Below are positions 26,122 to 36,236 of a stretch of 64,000 bases of DNA, one piece after another. The translations under genes were made by a program, and so were the position numbers. The notes below the pieces were generated by a model. The model was not told the DNA's origin and made no database searches. It saw nothing but the letters and a program-made list of their open reading frames with translations. The first letter of the stretch is position 1. Each line of letters opens with the position of its first letter. Origin of the DNA: CAWJMD01 sp963845675 (GTDB taxonomy: Bacteria > Actinomycetota > Actinomycetes > Actinomycetales > CAWJMD01); contig CAWJSX010000005.1 in the NCBI GenBank assembly GCA_963845675.1, positions 620,001-684,000 of the forward strand, in the 5' to 3' direction.

Positions 26122-26868
26122 ATGCTGCTCCCCGTCGACGTGGCCGCGGCCGGCGCGCAGGGTGGCAACCCTCTCGCGGAGGTCTGGGCCCAGGTCACCT
26201 CGACCCAGCCCGACCCGTCTCCGGCCGCGGTGGCGGCGACCGCCGTGGCAGCCGCCCTGATGGTCCTACCGCGGCCGGTCTGGCGTCGCACCCGCCACGT
26301 GGTGACGATCGCCCACGAGGGCGGCCACGCAGTGGTCGCCGTCCTCAGCGGTCGCAGGCTCTCCGGCATCCGGCTCCACTCGGACACGTCCGGGGTGACC
26401 GTGTCGCGGGGTAGACCACGCGGTCCCGGCATGGTGGCCACCCTGCTGGCCGGCTACACGGCGCCCGGCCTCCTGGGCCTGGCGGCCGCGTGGGTGCTGG
26501 GTACGGGGTACGCCGTCGCCCTGCTGTGGGGCTTCGTCGCGCTGCTGGCCCTCCTCGCGCTCCAGGTGCGCAACTGGTTCGGCTGGTGGTCGGTGCTCGC
26601 CACCGGAGCGGTGGTCGCCGCCGCCTCCTACTGGCTGCCTGAGCAGGCCCAGTCGACGGCGGCGCACCTCGTCGCCTGGTTCCTGCTGCTGGCGGCGCCT
26701 CGTCCGGTCGTCGAGCTGATGGCCGAGCGCGCCCACCGGCGGCGCGGCCGGTCCGACCCCGACCAGCTGGCCCGGCTCACCCACGTCCCCGCAGGGGTGT
26801 GGGTGGCCGTGTTCGCCCTGGTCACCGGGGGAGCGCTGCTTCTCGGTGGTCGTCTCCTGCTGTGGTGA
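26122..26868 (+). CDS. M50 family membrane metallopeptidase
   Basis: A 248-aa integral membrane protein with zinc motif HEGGH (His65, Glu66, His69) in VVTIAHEGGHAVVAVLSGRRLSGIRL, the M50B pattern. About six hydrophobic segments follow (LLAGYTAPGLLGLAAAWVL; ALLWGFVALLALLAL; VLATGAVVAAASYWL). Such proteins are predicted site-2-type or site-2-like proteases of unknown substrate in actinobacteria. The start ATG 26122 is supported by the leaderless -10 box. The 3' end overlaps the convergent terC gene by 47 bp. Confidence 0.85.
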   Translation: MLLPVDVAAAGAQGGNPLAEVWAQVTSTQPDPSPAAVAATAVAAALMVLPRPVWRRTRHVVTIAHEGGHAVVAVLSGRRLSGIRLHSDTSGVTVSRGRPRGPGMVATLLAGYTAPGLLGLAAAWVLGTGYAVALLWGFVALLALLALQVRNWFGWWSVLATGAVVAAASYWLPEQAQSTAAHLVAWFLLLAAPRPVVELMAERAHRRRGRSDPDQLARLTHVPAGVWVAVFALVTGGALLLGGRLLLW

Positions 26869-27844
26869 CGGCGGGCTCCGCGGGCTCCGTGGGTTCCGTG
26901 GGCTCCGCGGGCGGCGCGGGCCGCAGGAAGCTCATCGCGATGGACACGACGAGGACCGTCACGACCACGCCGAGGCTGACCAGGGACGGGATCTCAGGGA
27001 TCTCGGGGCTGATGGTCTTGTGCGCCGCCTGCAGCACCAGCTTCACCCCGATGAAGCCGAGGACGACCGCGAGACCCTTCGACAGGTAGTGGAAGCGGTC
27101 CAGGACGCCGGAGAGCAGGAAGTACAGGGCCCGCAGCCCCAGGATCGCGAAGGCGTTGGAGGAGTAGACGATGAACGGGTCGTCGCTGACAGCGAGGACG
27201 GCCGGGACGCTGTCGACGGCGAAGACGAGGTCCGCGGCCTCGACCGCGACGAGCACGGCCAGCAGGGGCGTGGCGACGCGCTTGCCGGCCTGCTTGACGA
27301 AGAACCTCGTGCCCGCGTACTCGTCCTGCATCGGCACGATCCGCTTGAGGAGCCTGACCGCGGGGGTGGCTGACGGGTCGAACTGCTTGTCGTCCTCCTG
27401 GAGCATCTTCCAGGCACTCCAGAGCAGGATCGCGGCGAAGACGAAGAGGACGACGCTGAACTTGCTGATGACGGCCACGCCGGCCGCGATGAAGATCGCG
27501 CGGAACACCAGGGCGCCGACGACCCCGTAGAAGAGCACCCGGTGCTGGTACTGCTTGGGGACGCCGAAGTAGCCGAAGATCAGAGCGAAGACGAACAGGT
27601 TGTCGACCGACAGGCTCTTCTCGAGCAGCCATGCGGTCGTGAACTCGACAGCGGCTCCCGACCCGAGGACCCACCAGACGACCCCGGCGAACACCAGCGA
27701 GAGGCCGACCCAGACGGCGCTCCACCAGGCGGCCTCGCGGAAGCCGATCACGTGCTCCCTGCGGTGGGCGAACAGGTCGATGGCCAGCATGACGACGACG
27801 CCGACGGCGAACGTCACCCACAGCCAGAGCGGGACGTCGAGCAC
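26822..27844 (-). CDS. TerC family integral membrane protein
   Basis: A 340-aa membrane protein of the TerC/Alx family (metal, probably Mn2+, or tellurite-related). It has the family motifs EFTTAWLLEKSLSVDNLFVFALIFGYFGVP and AVEAADLVFAVDSVPAVLAVSDDPFIVYSSN, both with membrane-buried acidic residues. Nine or so hydrophobic segments are visible. The GTG start at 27844 has GGAGG five bases upstream. The C-terminal tail contains a short PTEPTEPAEP repeat encoded by a 9-bp tandem repeat. No Mn riboswitch was seen upstream. Confidence 0.93.
   Translation of the reverse strand: MLDVPLWLWVTFAVGVVVMLAIDLFAHRREHVIGFREAAWWSAVWVGLSLVFAGVVWWVLGSGAAVEFTTAWLLEKSLSVDNLFVFALIFGYFGVPKQYQHRVLFYGVVGALVFRAIFIAAGVAVISKFSVVLFVFAAILLWSAWKMLQEDDKQFDPSATPAVRLLKRIVPMQDEYAGTRFFVKQAGKRVATPLLAVLVAVEAADLVFAVDSVPAVLAVSDDPFIVYSSNAFAILGLRALYFLLSGVLDRFHYLSKGLAVVLGFIGVKLVLQAAHKTISPEIPEIPSLVSLGVVVTVLVVSIAMSFLRPAPPAEPTEPTEPAEPAVTTAGDDHREAALPR
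26871..26915. repeat. 9-bp tandem repeat in terC 3' end
   Basis: Imperfect 9-bp units (GGGCTCCGY / GGGTTCCGT) run head to tail for about five copies and encode the Thr/Ala-Glu-Pro tail of TerC. The unit length keeps the frame, so copy number can vary without harm. Confidence 0.7.
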
Positions 27845-27934
27845 AAGGACCTCCAGGGACGGGGACGGGTGGGACCTGTGTCCATCGTCGGCGACGCGGG
27901 GGCGGTGCGGCCGCGTCGACCGCCGGACACGTCG

Positions 27935-27957
27935 GGGCCTCTTGATTGCCGAGGCCC
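27935..27957. terminator. Hairpin between pucR and terC
   Basis: GGGCCTC (27935-27941) and GAGGCCC (27951-27957) form a perfect 7-bp stem with a 9-nt loop, 33 bp after the pucR stop and upstream of terC on the same strand. There is no T-run. A transcription terminator of pucR is the simplest reading. Confidence 0.5.
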
Positions 27958-27989
27958 GGCAATGACCCGGTCGGCTGAGTCCCGGCCGG

Positions 27990-29150
27990 TCAGCGCGGCC
28001 CGAACGGCGTCCGGGGCCAGTCGAGCAGGCGCGCCGTGGTCACGGCGGCCTGGAGGGTCAGCCGTTCGTCGGGGTCCGTCGGGTCCCGACCCAGCAGGTC
28101 GGCGACCCGCGCCAGGCGGTAGGTGACGGCACGCACCGACAGGTTGAGGAGCTCCGCCGTGCGAGTGGCCACGCCACCGGTCGCGTAGTAGGCGGCGAGC
28201 GTCTGCAGCAGAGGCCCTGCGCCCCCGCGCGCCGTCGTCAGCGGTGACAGGGTGCTCGTGACCAGGTCGTGCGCCGCCGGCCGGTCGCGGAGCAGCACCC
28301 GGTAGACCACCAGCTCGGCGGCGTCGACCACCCGGTCGGTGAGCTCGAGGCGGTCGGCGATCTCCAGCGCGTACAGCGCCTCGTCGTGGCTGGTGCGCAC
28401 GCCGACCGGCCCGACGCGCGGCGCGCTCACGGCGACGCGCCAGGTCCCGTCCCGTCCGAGCTGAGCCTGCAGGTCGGCCACCACCTTGTCGGCCACGTCG
28501 CGGACCGCGTCGCGGTCCGGTGCGGCGAACACGCACAGCAGCAGGCCGTTCCGGGTCGTCACGAGGGGTCGGGCGTCACCGAGCCGACCGGTCAGGGACC
28601 GCTCGACACGTCCTGGCAGGGCGGCGGTCCCGGGTCCGTCGAAGCCGCCCTCGCGGCGGGCCACGAGCACGGCCAGCGGGCCGGCCAGGGCGAGGCCGAG
28701 GTCGGCGGCGCGCCCGATCGACGACGAGGCGGTCTCGCCGCCCGCCAGCAGGGCCTCGAGCACGTCGTGGCGGGCGGCCTCCTGCAGCCGGGCCAGGTCG
28801 GCCCGTGCCAGCTGGAAGCCCTCGGCCAGTGCGGCGACGCCGTCGTCCATGGCGCGCATCACGGCGAGTGCGGCGGAGCGCACGCGCTCGATGTCGCCGC
28901 GTCCGACCTCGGGCGCATCGCGCCACAGCCGCCACCCCGCCGAGAGGTAGAGGTCCACCAGCGCCCGCAGCGCGACCCCGTCACCGGCTGCCCGCTGCCC
29001 GGCGGCCGCGCAGGCCTCCAGCTCGTGCCGGCGGAGCCGCCGACCCGTCCCCGCCGCGTCCACGACGCTGGGCAGGAAGCCGCCCAGGAGGGCGGCGTCG
29101 ACGCCTCCCGCGTCCCGGGCCGCGGCCACGCCGACGGCGTGCAGGTCCAT
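27990..29150 (-). CDS. PucR family transcriptional regulator
   Basis: A 386-aa regulator with a C-terminal PucR helix-turn-helix (AAYYATGGVATRTAELLNLSVRAVTYRLARVADLLGRDPTDPDERLTLQAAV) and a central GGDEF-like region (GPLAVLVARREGG and following). ATG 29150 has GAGGAGG seven bases upstream and TAGGCT at 29191-29196 (minus strand) as a possible -10. It is divergent from the dipeptide transporter operon and may control it, although these regulators often act on purine or amino acid catabolism. Confidence 0.87.
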   Translation of the reverse strand: MDLHAVGVAAARDAGGVDAALLGGFLPSVVDAAGTGRRLRRHELEACAAAGQRAAGDGVALRALVDLYLSAGWRLWRDAPEVGRGDIERVRSAALAVMRAMDDGVAALAEGFQLARADLARLQEAARHDVLEALLAGGETASSSIGRAADLGLALAGPLAVLVARREGGFDGPGTAALPGRVERSLTGRLGDARPLVTTRNGLLLCVFAAPDRDAVRDVADKVVADLQAQLGRDGTWRVAVSAPRVGPVGVRTSHDEALYALEIADRLELTDRVVDAAELVVYRVLLRDRPAAHDLVTSTLSPLTTARGGAGPLLQTLAAYYATGGVATRTAELLNLSVRAVTYRLARVADLLGRDPTDPDERLTLQAAVTTARLLDWPRTPFGPR

Positions 29151-29370
29151 CACGTCGCCTCCTCGTGTCTGCCGATCTCCGGCAAGGGCCAGCCTAGGCG
29201 AGTCGGAGGTCGTCGACGCGGCGACCGCGGATCTCACGGCCAGCGCCGCGTCTCGGAAGAAACCTCCGCCGAGATCTCGATGGGCGTGGGGGGTTTACAT
29301 CGGGCGAAGGGTGCGATGAGGTCGTCCCCGACATCCGGGGCGAATGCCCCCACCCGAGGACGGAGACGTG

Positions 29371-31213
29371 ATGGCGCACGCGAGGACGGGGGGACGGCGG
29401 CACGCGCTGCGCTCCCTCACGGGACTGCTGGTGGTAGGGCTCGTCGCCGCCGTGACGGGCGGGGCGGCTGCCGCGGACGAGGCCGCGGACGACGCTCCGA
29501 CGACGCTGCGGGTGGCCATCACCCAGGGGATCGACTCCTTCAACCCGTTCCTCGGCGTCTTCTCCTCCTCCGCCGAGATGTTCCGGGCGCAGTACGACAC
29601 GCTCGTGCGCTACGGAGCCGAGGACTACGCCCCCGAGCCCGGGCTGGCCACGGAGTGGGAGAACAGCGAGGACGGGCTGACGTGGACCTTCACGATCCGC
29701 GACGACGCGACCTTCACCGACGGTGAGCCCGTCACAGCGGACGACCTGGCCTTCACCTACAACCTCATGATGAGCGACCCCGCTGCGGCCGAGGCCAACG
29801 GATCCTTCGTCGAGAACTACGCGAGCGTCGAGGCCCCGGACGACACCACGCTGGTCATCACCACCACGACGCCGATGCCCGAGGCGACGATCCTGGCCAA
29901 CGAGACCCCGATCGTGCCCGAGCACGTGTGGTCGAAGGTGAGCGACATCGGCGCCTTCGCCAACGACGACTTCCCGCTCGTCGGCAGCGGCCCGTTCACC
30001 GTGACCGAGTACCGCGTTGACGAGTTCATCCGGCTCGAGGCGAACGCGGACCACTGGGACGGCGGCCCGAAGGTCGACGAGGTGGTGTTCCGGTACTTCA
30101 AGAACTCGGACGCGGCCGTGCAGGCCCTGCGCAAGGGCGACATCGACCTGCTCGGGGACATGACCGCCCCCCAGTTCGAGGCGCTCGAGGGCGAGGCCGA
30201 CATCGAGCTGCACGAGGCGACCGGCCGCCGCTTCACCGAGCTGACCTTCAACCCCGGCGCGAGGACGGTGGCGGGCACGCCGATCGGCGACGGCCACCCG
30301 GCGCTGGCCGACCCTGACGTCCGCTACGCGCTGCGCCACGCGATCGACCTCGACACGATCGTGGAGCGGGTCATGAACGGCTACGCCGAGGCGGGCGGCG
30401 GCTACATCCCGCCGGCCTTCTCGCAGTGGTCGTGGCAGCCCGACGACGAGACGCGCACCGACTTCGACCTCGCCGAGGCCGAACCGGCTCCTCGACGAGG
30501 CCGGCTACCCGCGCGGCGCCGACGGAGTCCGCACGATGCCGGACGGCACCCGACCGCTCGTGCTGCGACTGCTCGGACACTCCGACCGCGCCTTCGAGAC
30601 GCCGCTGGCGGACTACATCACCGAGTGGTTCGCGGAGGTGGGCATCACGGTCTCGGCGGAGATGATGGACTCGACCCGCCTCAACGACCTGCTCGCCGAC
30701 GGCACCTTCGACATGGCCTTCAGCGGCTGGGGCGTCAACCCGGACCCCGACTTCATCCTGTCGATCCAGAGCTGCGGGGCGCTGCCCGAGGAGGCAGGGG
30801 CCGGCGGCAACTCCGACACGTTCTACTGCGACCCCGAGTACGACGCGATGTACGCGGCGCAGAAGGTGGAGCTCGACCCGGAGCGGCGCGTCGAGATCGT
30901 GCGTGAGATGCAGCAGCACCTGTACGAGCAGGCGCCCCGGTGATCACGCTCTTCTACCCGCGCCTGCTCGAGGGTCACCGCAGTGACCGCTTCGGCGGCT
31001 TCGCGCGGCAGCCCGGCGACGACGGCGTGACCGTGCGGCAGCAGGGGGTCTGGGGGCTCGTGTCCGCGGAACCCGTTGCAGCACAGGGAGACAGCGAGGC
31101 CGACACGGGAACTGGTCTCCTCCTGGGCGGTGGCCTGGTCGCGCTCGCAGCCGCTCGGTGGCGTCGCCTTCGCGCTGACCCGGCGACGGGCCGGCGTCGA
31201 CGACCGCGAGTGA
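29371..31213 (+). pseudogene. Peptide ABC transporter substrate-binding protein, three frameshifts
   Basis: An SBP_bac_5 (DppA/OppA) protein with a signal segment (SLTGLLVVGLVAAVTGGAAAA), then TLRVAITQGIDSFNPFLGVFSSSAEMF, LATEWENSEDGLTWTFTIRDDATFTDGEPVTADDLAFTYN and later VGSGPFTVTEYR. The frame breaks at about 30480 (extra G in GAGGCCGAACCGG), at about 30936 in a C-run, and at about 31150. The reading continues each time as expected: DGTRPLVLRLLGHSDRAFETPLADYI, then ITLFYPRLLEGHRSDRFGGF, then a C-terminal membrane segment and basic tail ending at TGA 31213. The C-terminal membrane anchor is unusual compared with lipoprotein binders. Start ATG 29371 has GGAG. Probably intact in the organism. 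Confidence 0.75.
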
Positions 31214-32228
31214 GCACCGAGCTCGCGACGACGGCGAGGGGTGGTCGCCTCGCACGCCGGGTTCTGGTCCCACGCCACGCATACGGTGCTGGGCGGCCTG
31301 ACGTCCTTCGTGGTGGTCCTGGTGCTGGGGTTCTTCATGTTCCGGATGCTGCCCGGCGACCCGGTGACGACCATGACCCGTGGACGCCCGACCAACGCCG
31401 CCCAGCTGGACGAGCTGCGTCGCAGCCTCGGCCTCGACCAGCCCCTGTGGAGGCAGTTCGTCGACTACGTCGCGGGCGCGCTCACCGGTGACCTCGGCAC
31501 CTCGTTCGCCTTCCAGCAGCCCGTCACCGAGGTCGTCGCGGGGCGGCTCGGCCCGACGCTGCTGCTGACGGGCGCGGGCATGCTGCTGGCGGTGGCGCTC
31601 GGCCTCCCGCTCGGCGCCCGGGCGGGCTGGCGGCAGGGCAGCGTCTTCGACCGGCTCTCGGTCTCGTTGGCGCTGACGCTGTGGTCGGTACCGACGTTCT
31701 GGCTCGGACTGATCCTGCTGATGGTGCTCGGCGTCGGCGTGGGTCCGTTCCCCGGGCTCTTCCCCGTCGGCGGCATGCGCTCGGACGACGTCGATCCCGG
31801 CGTGCTGCCCCTGGTGCTGGACGTCGGGCACCACATGGTGCTGCCGACGGTGACGATCGTGGCGGTCGTCTACGCGCAGTACCTGCTGGTGATGCGGTCG
31901 TCGATGATCGACGAGATCGGCAACGAGTACCTGACGACGGCACGCGCCAAGGGCCTGCGGGACGAGCAGGTCCGCCGCCGCCACGCCGTCCCGAACGCCC
32001 TGCTGCCCACGGTCACGCTGATCATGATGAACATCGGCTTCCTGGTCACCGGCGCGATCACCACCGAGTACGTGTTCTCCTGGCCCGGTCTCGGCTCGCT
32101 GACGGCGAACGCGCTGTCCATCCCCGACCTGCCCCTGCTGCAGGGCGACCTTCATCGTGTTCTCGGGGAGCGTCATCGTGATGAACGTCGTCGCCGACGT
32201 GCTCTACCGGGTCTCGACCCGCGGCTGA
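31210..32228 (+). pseudogene. Dipeptide ABC permease (DppB-like), two frameshifts
   Basis: The GTG at 31210 overlaps the binding-protein stop (GTGA). The main frame gives LGGLTSFVVVLVLGFFMFRMLPGDPVTTM, GALTGDLGTSFAFQQPVTEVVAGRLGPTLLL, and the ATPase-contact loop MRSSMIDEIGNEYLTTARAKGL, then GAITTEYVFSWPGLGSLTANAL, all typical of DppB. The frame changes at about 31285 and, by one extra G, at about 32146, after which TFIVFSGSVIVMNVVADVLYRV restores the family C-terminus, ending at TGA 32228. Confidence 0.75.
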
Positions 32229-32236
32229 GGTCGACG

Positions 32237-33127
32237 ATGACGCGCGAGCGTGGCGGCGCAGCGCCGCCGGGCCTCGCTGCGACGGACCCTCACGCACCTG
32301 CTGGTCGGACCGTGCGGGGGTCGTGGCGCTGGTCGTGCTCGTCGTCTCGTGCTCGGCTGCGGCGCTCGCCCCGCTGATCACCGACCCGACGGGGCTCGAC
32401 GTGACGCGTGCGAGCGGCGGCCTGCTCGACCCGCCGGGCGGCGGGTACCTGCTCGGCACCGACGACCAGGGCCGGTCGGTCGCGCTGCTCGTGCTCTGGG
32501 GAGCCCGCATCTCGCTCCTGGTCGGCCTGCTGGCCAGCGCCCTGTCGATGGTGCTGGGCACGGCTGCGGGCATCGCCGCCGGGCACTTCCGGGGGTGGCC
32601 GGGTGCGGTGCTGGGCCGCCTCGTCGACTGGTTCCTCGTGCTGCCGTCCCTGCCCACTGGCCATCTCGCTGGCGGCGGTGCTGGGCCGCAGCCTCCTGAC
32701 GATCGTCATCGCGATCGGCGTGACCTCGTGGGCGGGCACCGCGCGCCTGATCAGGGCCCAGACCCTGACCGTCCAGACGCGCCCGTACATGGAGCGGTCG
32801 CGCGCCCTCGGTGCGGGTCACTGGCACCAGATGAGCCGGCACGTCCTGCCCAACGTGATGCCGCTCGTGCTCGCCAACACGACGCTCACGGTCGCCAGCG
32901 CGATCCTCTCCGAGTCGACGCTCGCCTTCCTCGGCCTCGGCGACCCGACACGCGTCTCGTGGGGGTCGATGCTGCGTTCCGCCTTCCAGTCCGGGGCGAT
33001 CACGGCGGGTGCCTGGTGGTTCCTGCTGCCGCCCGGCCTCGCCATCGTCGCCGTCGTGCTGGCGTTCACGGTCGTCGGCCGGTCGCTCGAACGGGTCCTC
33101 AACCCGCGGCTGCGGGTGCGCGCATGA
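32237..33127 (+). pseudogene. Dipeptide ABC permease (DppC-like), two or three frameshifts
   Basis: Joined frames give RRRASLRRTLTHLLVGPCG, then VVALVVLVVSCSAAALAPLITDP, YLLGTDDQGRSVALLVLWGARISLLVGLLAS, LAISLAAVLGRSLLTIVIAIG, and the EAA-type loop YMERSRALGAGHWHQMSRHVLPNVMPLVL, the DppC pattern. Extra bases lie at about 32310 (G-run) and about 32655 (A in CCCACTGG). The start is either ATG 32237 or GTG 32250, in different frames. The stop overlaps the first ATPase start (ATGA at 33124). Confidence 0.75.
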
Positions 33128-34159
33128 GCCGCCCGTGCTCGAGCTGCGCGACCTCCGGGTCGTCCTACGCCACCGCCGCCGGGGCGCTGCCGGCCGTCCG
33201 CGGTGTCGACCTCGTCGTCCACGCCGGGGAGACCGTCGGCCTGGCCGGGGAGTCGGGGTGCGGCAAGTCCACCGTCGCGTCCGCCGTCCTGCGGCTGCTG
33301 CCGTCCGATGCGCACCGTCACGGGCGAGGTGCTCCTGGACGGCGAGGACGTCACCACGATGGGCTGGGGGCGGCTGCGGGCCGTGCGCTGGTCGGGGGCG
33401 TCGATCGTCTTCCAGGGCGCCCTGCACTCCCTCAACCCCGTGCGACGCGGGTCGGCGAGCAGGTCGGCAGAGCCGCTGCTGCGTGCACGACCCCGCGGGG
33501 CCGCGGACCCTCCGGGACGCGTCGGACCCCGCCGTGCGGCGCAGGGTGGTCGAGCTGCTCGGGCAGGTCGGCCTGCCTGCCTGGCGCGCCGACTCGTACC
33601 CGCACGAGCTGTCCGGCGGGCAGAAGCAGCGCGTCATGATCGCGATGGCGCTCGCCTGCGAGCCGCAGCTGGTGATCACCGACGAGGCCACGACCGCGCT
33701 CGACGTGATGGTGCAGGCGCAGGTGCTGACGCTGCTGCGCGACCTGGTGACCGGACGCGGGCTGGCGGTGCTGATGATCAGCCACGACCTCTCCGTGCTG
33801 TCGTCGACCTGCGACCGGGTCGTCGTGATGTACGGAGGCACGGTGGTCGAGACGCGCCGGCGCGCGCCACGGTGTTCGCGCGCCCGGCGCACCCGTACAG
33901 TGCCGCGCTGTCCGCGGCCTTCCCGGTGGTCGGGCGACTCGACGGCGCGCCGCGCGCCGCGCGGGCTCGAGGGAGACCCGCCGGACCCGGCCGACCTGCC
34001 GCCCGGCTGCGTGTTCGCCCCGCGGTGCACCTGGCGCGTGGACCGGTGCACGCAGCGGAGCCGCCTGATCTCGAGCGCGCTGGACGACGACGCCTGGCGG
34101 CACGAGGCGGCGTGCTGGCGCTCGCGAGGAGGTGCTGCATGGAGCTCGACGGAGGCTGA
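33124..34159 (+). pseudogene. Dipeptide ABC ATPase (DppD-like), multiple frameshifts
   Basis: All ATPase motifs are present but spread over three frames: PVLELRDLRV, then ALPAVRGVDLVVHAGETVGLAGESGCGKSTVASAVLRLLP (Walker A GESGCGKST), VTGEVLLDGEDVTTMGW, IVFQGALHSLNPV (Q-loop), YPHELSGGQKQRVMIAMALA (signature), PQLVITDEATTALDVMVQAQVL (Walker B) and LMISHDLSVLSSTCDRVVVMYGG, then an oligopeptide-type C-terminus GCVFAPRCTWRVDRC. Breaks fall at about 33135, 33165, 33310, 33450, 33480, 33865 and 33935. Residues are not lost at the joins. The exact 3' end is uncertain. Confidence 0.7.
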
Positions 34160-35181
34160 AGCTCGCTGTCCACGGCAGACGGGTGCTGCCGAGGTCGCGG
34201 CGCTCGAGACGGTCGGGCCTGCAGGTGCACTTCGACGGCGAGCGCGGAGCGGCACGCGCCGTCGACGGCGTCGACCTCCGGGTCGGCGCCGGGGAGATCG
34301 TCGCGCTCGTTGGCGAGTCCGGCTGCGGCAAGACGACTCTCGCGCGCACCCTGCTCGGCCTGGAGCGACCGACGGCGGGCCAGGTGCTGCGCGACGGGCA
34401 GCCGATCGGCTACCGCATGCGCGACCTGCGCGAGCACCGGCGAGGCGTGCAGCTGGTGCTGCAGGACCCGCTCGGCGCGCTCAACCCGCGACGCACGGTC
34501 TACGAGGCGGTGGCGGAGGGCGTGCGCATCCACGGCCTCGACGACGAGGAAGGTCGTGTGCGGCAGGCGCTCTCGACGTGCGGCCTGCGCCCGACCGGAA
34601 CGGTTCTACCAGCGCTACCCGCACGAGCTGTCCGGCGGTCAGCGCCAGCGCGTGGTCATCGCCGGCGCGCTCGTGCTGGAGCCCGCGGTGCTCGTGGCCG
34701 ACGAGCCGGTGGCCTCGCTCGACGCCTCGGTGCGTGGCGAGGTGCTCGCGCTGCTGCTGAGGCTGCGCGACGACCTCGGGCTCTCCGCGCTGGTGGTCAC
34801 CCACGACCTCGGGGTGGCGTGGGGCGTCGCCGACCGGATCGCGGTCATGTACCTGGGACGGGTCGTCGAGGTCGGTGACGTCGAGCAGGTGCTCTCCGCG
34901 CCCCGCGCACCCCTACACGCGGGCGCTGCTGTCGGTGCTGCCCCAGCAGGGCCTCGGCAGTCGCGCGGAGCGTCCCGTGGTGCTGGCGGGCGAGCCACCG
35001 GACCCGACGCGGGTGCCCGTCGGGCTGCCGCTTCCACCCGCGGTGCCCGCTGCTGGCGTCCGGCGAGGCCGCCGCCCTGGGCTGTCGCCGACGCTCTGCG
35101 TGCAGGTCTCGCCGCCATGCTGCCGGCGGCCTCGACAGGGGCGACGGGCACCTGGCCGCCTGCCACGCCGCGCACTCCTGA
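34139..35181 (+). pseudogene. Dipeptide ABC ATPase (DppF-like), multiple frameshifts
   Basis: ATG 34139 lies within the end of the previous gene, after AGGAGG. Pieces in different frames read ARAVDGVDLRVGAGEIVALVGESGCGKTTLARTLLGLE (Walker A), QLVLQDPLGALNPRRTVYEAV (Q-loop), YPHELSGGQRQRVVIAGALVLEPAVLVADEPVASLDASV (signature and Walker B), VVTHDLGVAWGVADRIAVMYLGRVVE, HPYTRALLSVLPQ and CRFHPRCPLLASGEA, the OppF/DppF C-terminus, to TGA 35181. Breaks are at about 34160, 34210, 34600, 34905 and around 35030. Confidence 0.7.
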
Positions 35182-35219
35182 GGGCTGACGTCCGGGTCGG
35201 CAGGGTCAGCGAGGGGCTC

Positions 35220-36144
35220 TCACCGGTGAGGGTGCGGTCGTCCGCGTCGAGCACGGCCCGGACGCCGAGGGGCACGGTCAGGTGCGGGATGCGCGTGCCC
35301 GAAGTCGAGCCCGTTGACCATCGGCACCCCGAGGTCACCGAGCCGGTCGAGCAGCAGGTCGTCGACGACGTCCTGGCCCTCGCAGCGCAGCCACGTCCCT
35401 CCGGCGATGCCTGCCACTCCGTCGAGCGCGCCGCTGCGACGCAGCTGGGTGAGGATGCGGTCGAGCCGGTAGCCCTCCTCGTCCACGTCCTCGAGCACGA
35501 GGATGGCGCCCGCGAGCGAGTGCCGTGACGACCGGGTCCCGATGCCGGCCGCGATGAGGCTGACGGTGCCGCCCGCGAGGACGCCGACGGCCGTGCCCGG
35601 GACCAGGGTCGTGGCGTGCCGCCCCGTCAGGGGCGCGGCCTTCTCGGGCTCGAAGAGCGTCGTGCGCAGGTGCTCACGCCCGTCGAGGTCGTCGAGGAAC
35701 AGCGCCGACGCGGCCAGCGGGCCCAGCAGCGACACCACCCCGAGCTCGACGCCGATGGCCTCGTGGAGCGCGGTGATGTCGCTGAACCCCACGAGCACAG
35801 GCGCCTGCTCGCCCGGCCGTGCGGCCCTCAGCGCCGACCAGTCGACGAGGTCGAGCATCCGCTGCACGCCGTAGCCGCCGCGGGCACACAGCACGGCTGC
35901 CACGCGGGGGTCGCACCAGGCGCGCTCGAGGTCGCTGGCCCGCTCGGCGTCGCCCCCGGCGAGGTAGCCCTCACGGCCCCGGTCGAGCACGTGCTCGCCG
36001 ATCTCGACCTGCGAGTCCCCAGCTCTCGAGCACGTGGGCGCCCGCCTGCAGGCGAGCCGGTTCGATGGGACCGGAGGGGGCGATGACGCGCACGACGTCG
36101 CCGGGTTCGAGACGTCGCGGTCGCTGCAGCTCGAGCAGGGTCAC
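35220..36144 (-). pseudogene. S66 family muramoyltetrapeptide LD-carboxypeptidase, frameshifted
   Basis: The GTG 36144 frame gives RPRRLEPGDVVRVIAPSGPI...AGAHVLESWGL. After a break at about 36015-36025 a second frame continues EGYLAGGDAERASDLERAWCDPRVAAVLCARGGYGVQRMLDLVDW and VLVGFSDITALHEAIG, which holds the S66 catalytic Ser (GFSD), then GGTVSLIAAGIGT and ILVLEDVDEEGYRLDRILTQL with the catalytic Glu. A second break at about 35300 leads to HLTVPLGVRAVLDADDRTL. The 3' end is uncertain by a few tens of bases. The enzyme trims D-amino acids from cytoplasmic muropeptides, which fits next to a peptide importer. Confidence 0.75.
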
Positions 36145-36236
36145 GTGCTCACGTCCGGAAGGCGCACGGTGCCCAGTATCCAGGCTTCCGTCGAGGGTGT
36201 CGTCCTGGCCCGTCCCGCACGGTGCAGGATGGGGCC

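Noticed and set aside
27845..27989. yybP-ykoY manganese riboswitch before terC
   Set aside because: The gap is short and shows only a simple 7-bp hairpin that better fits a terminator of pucR.
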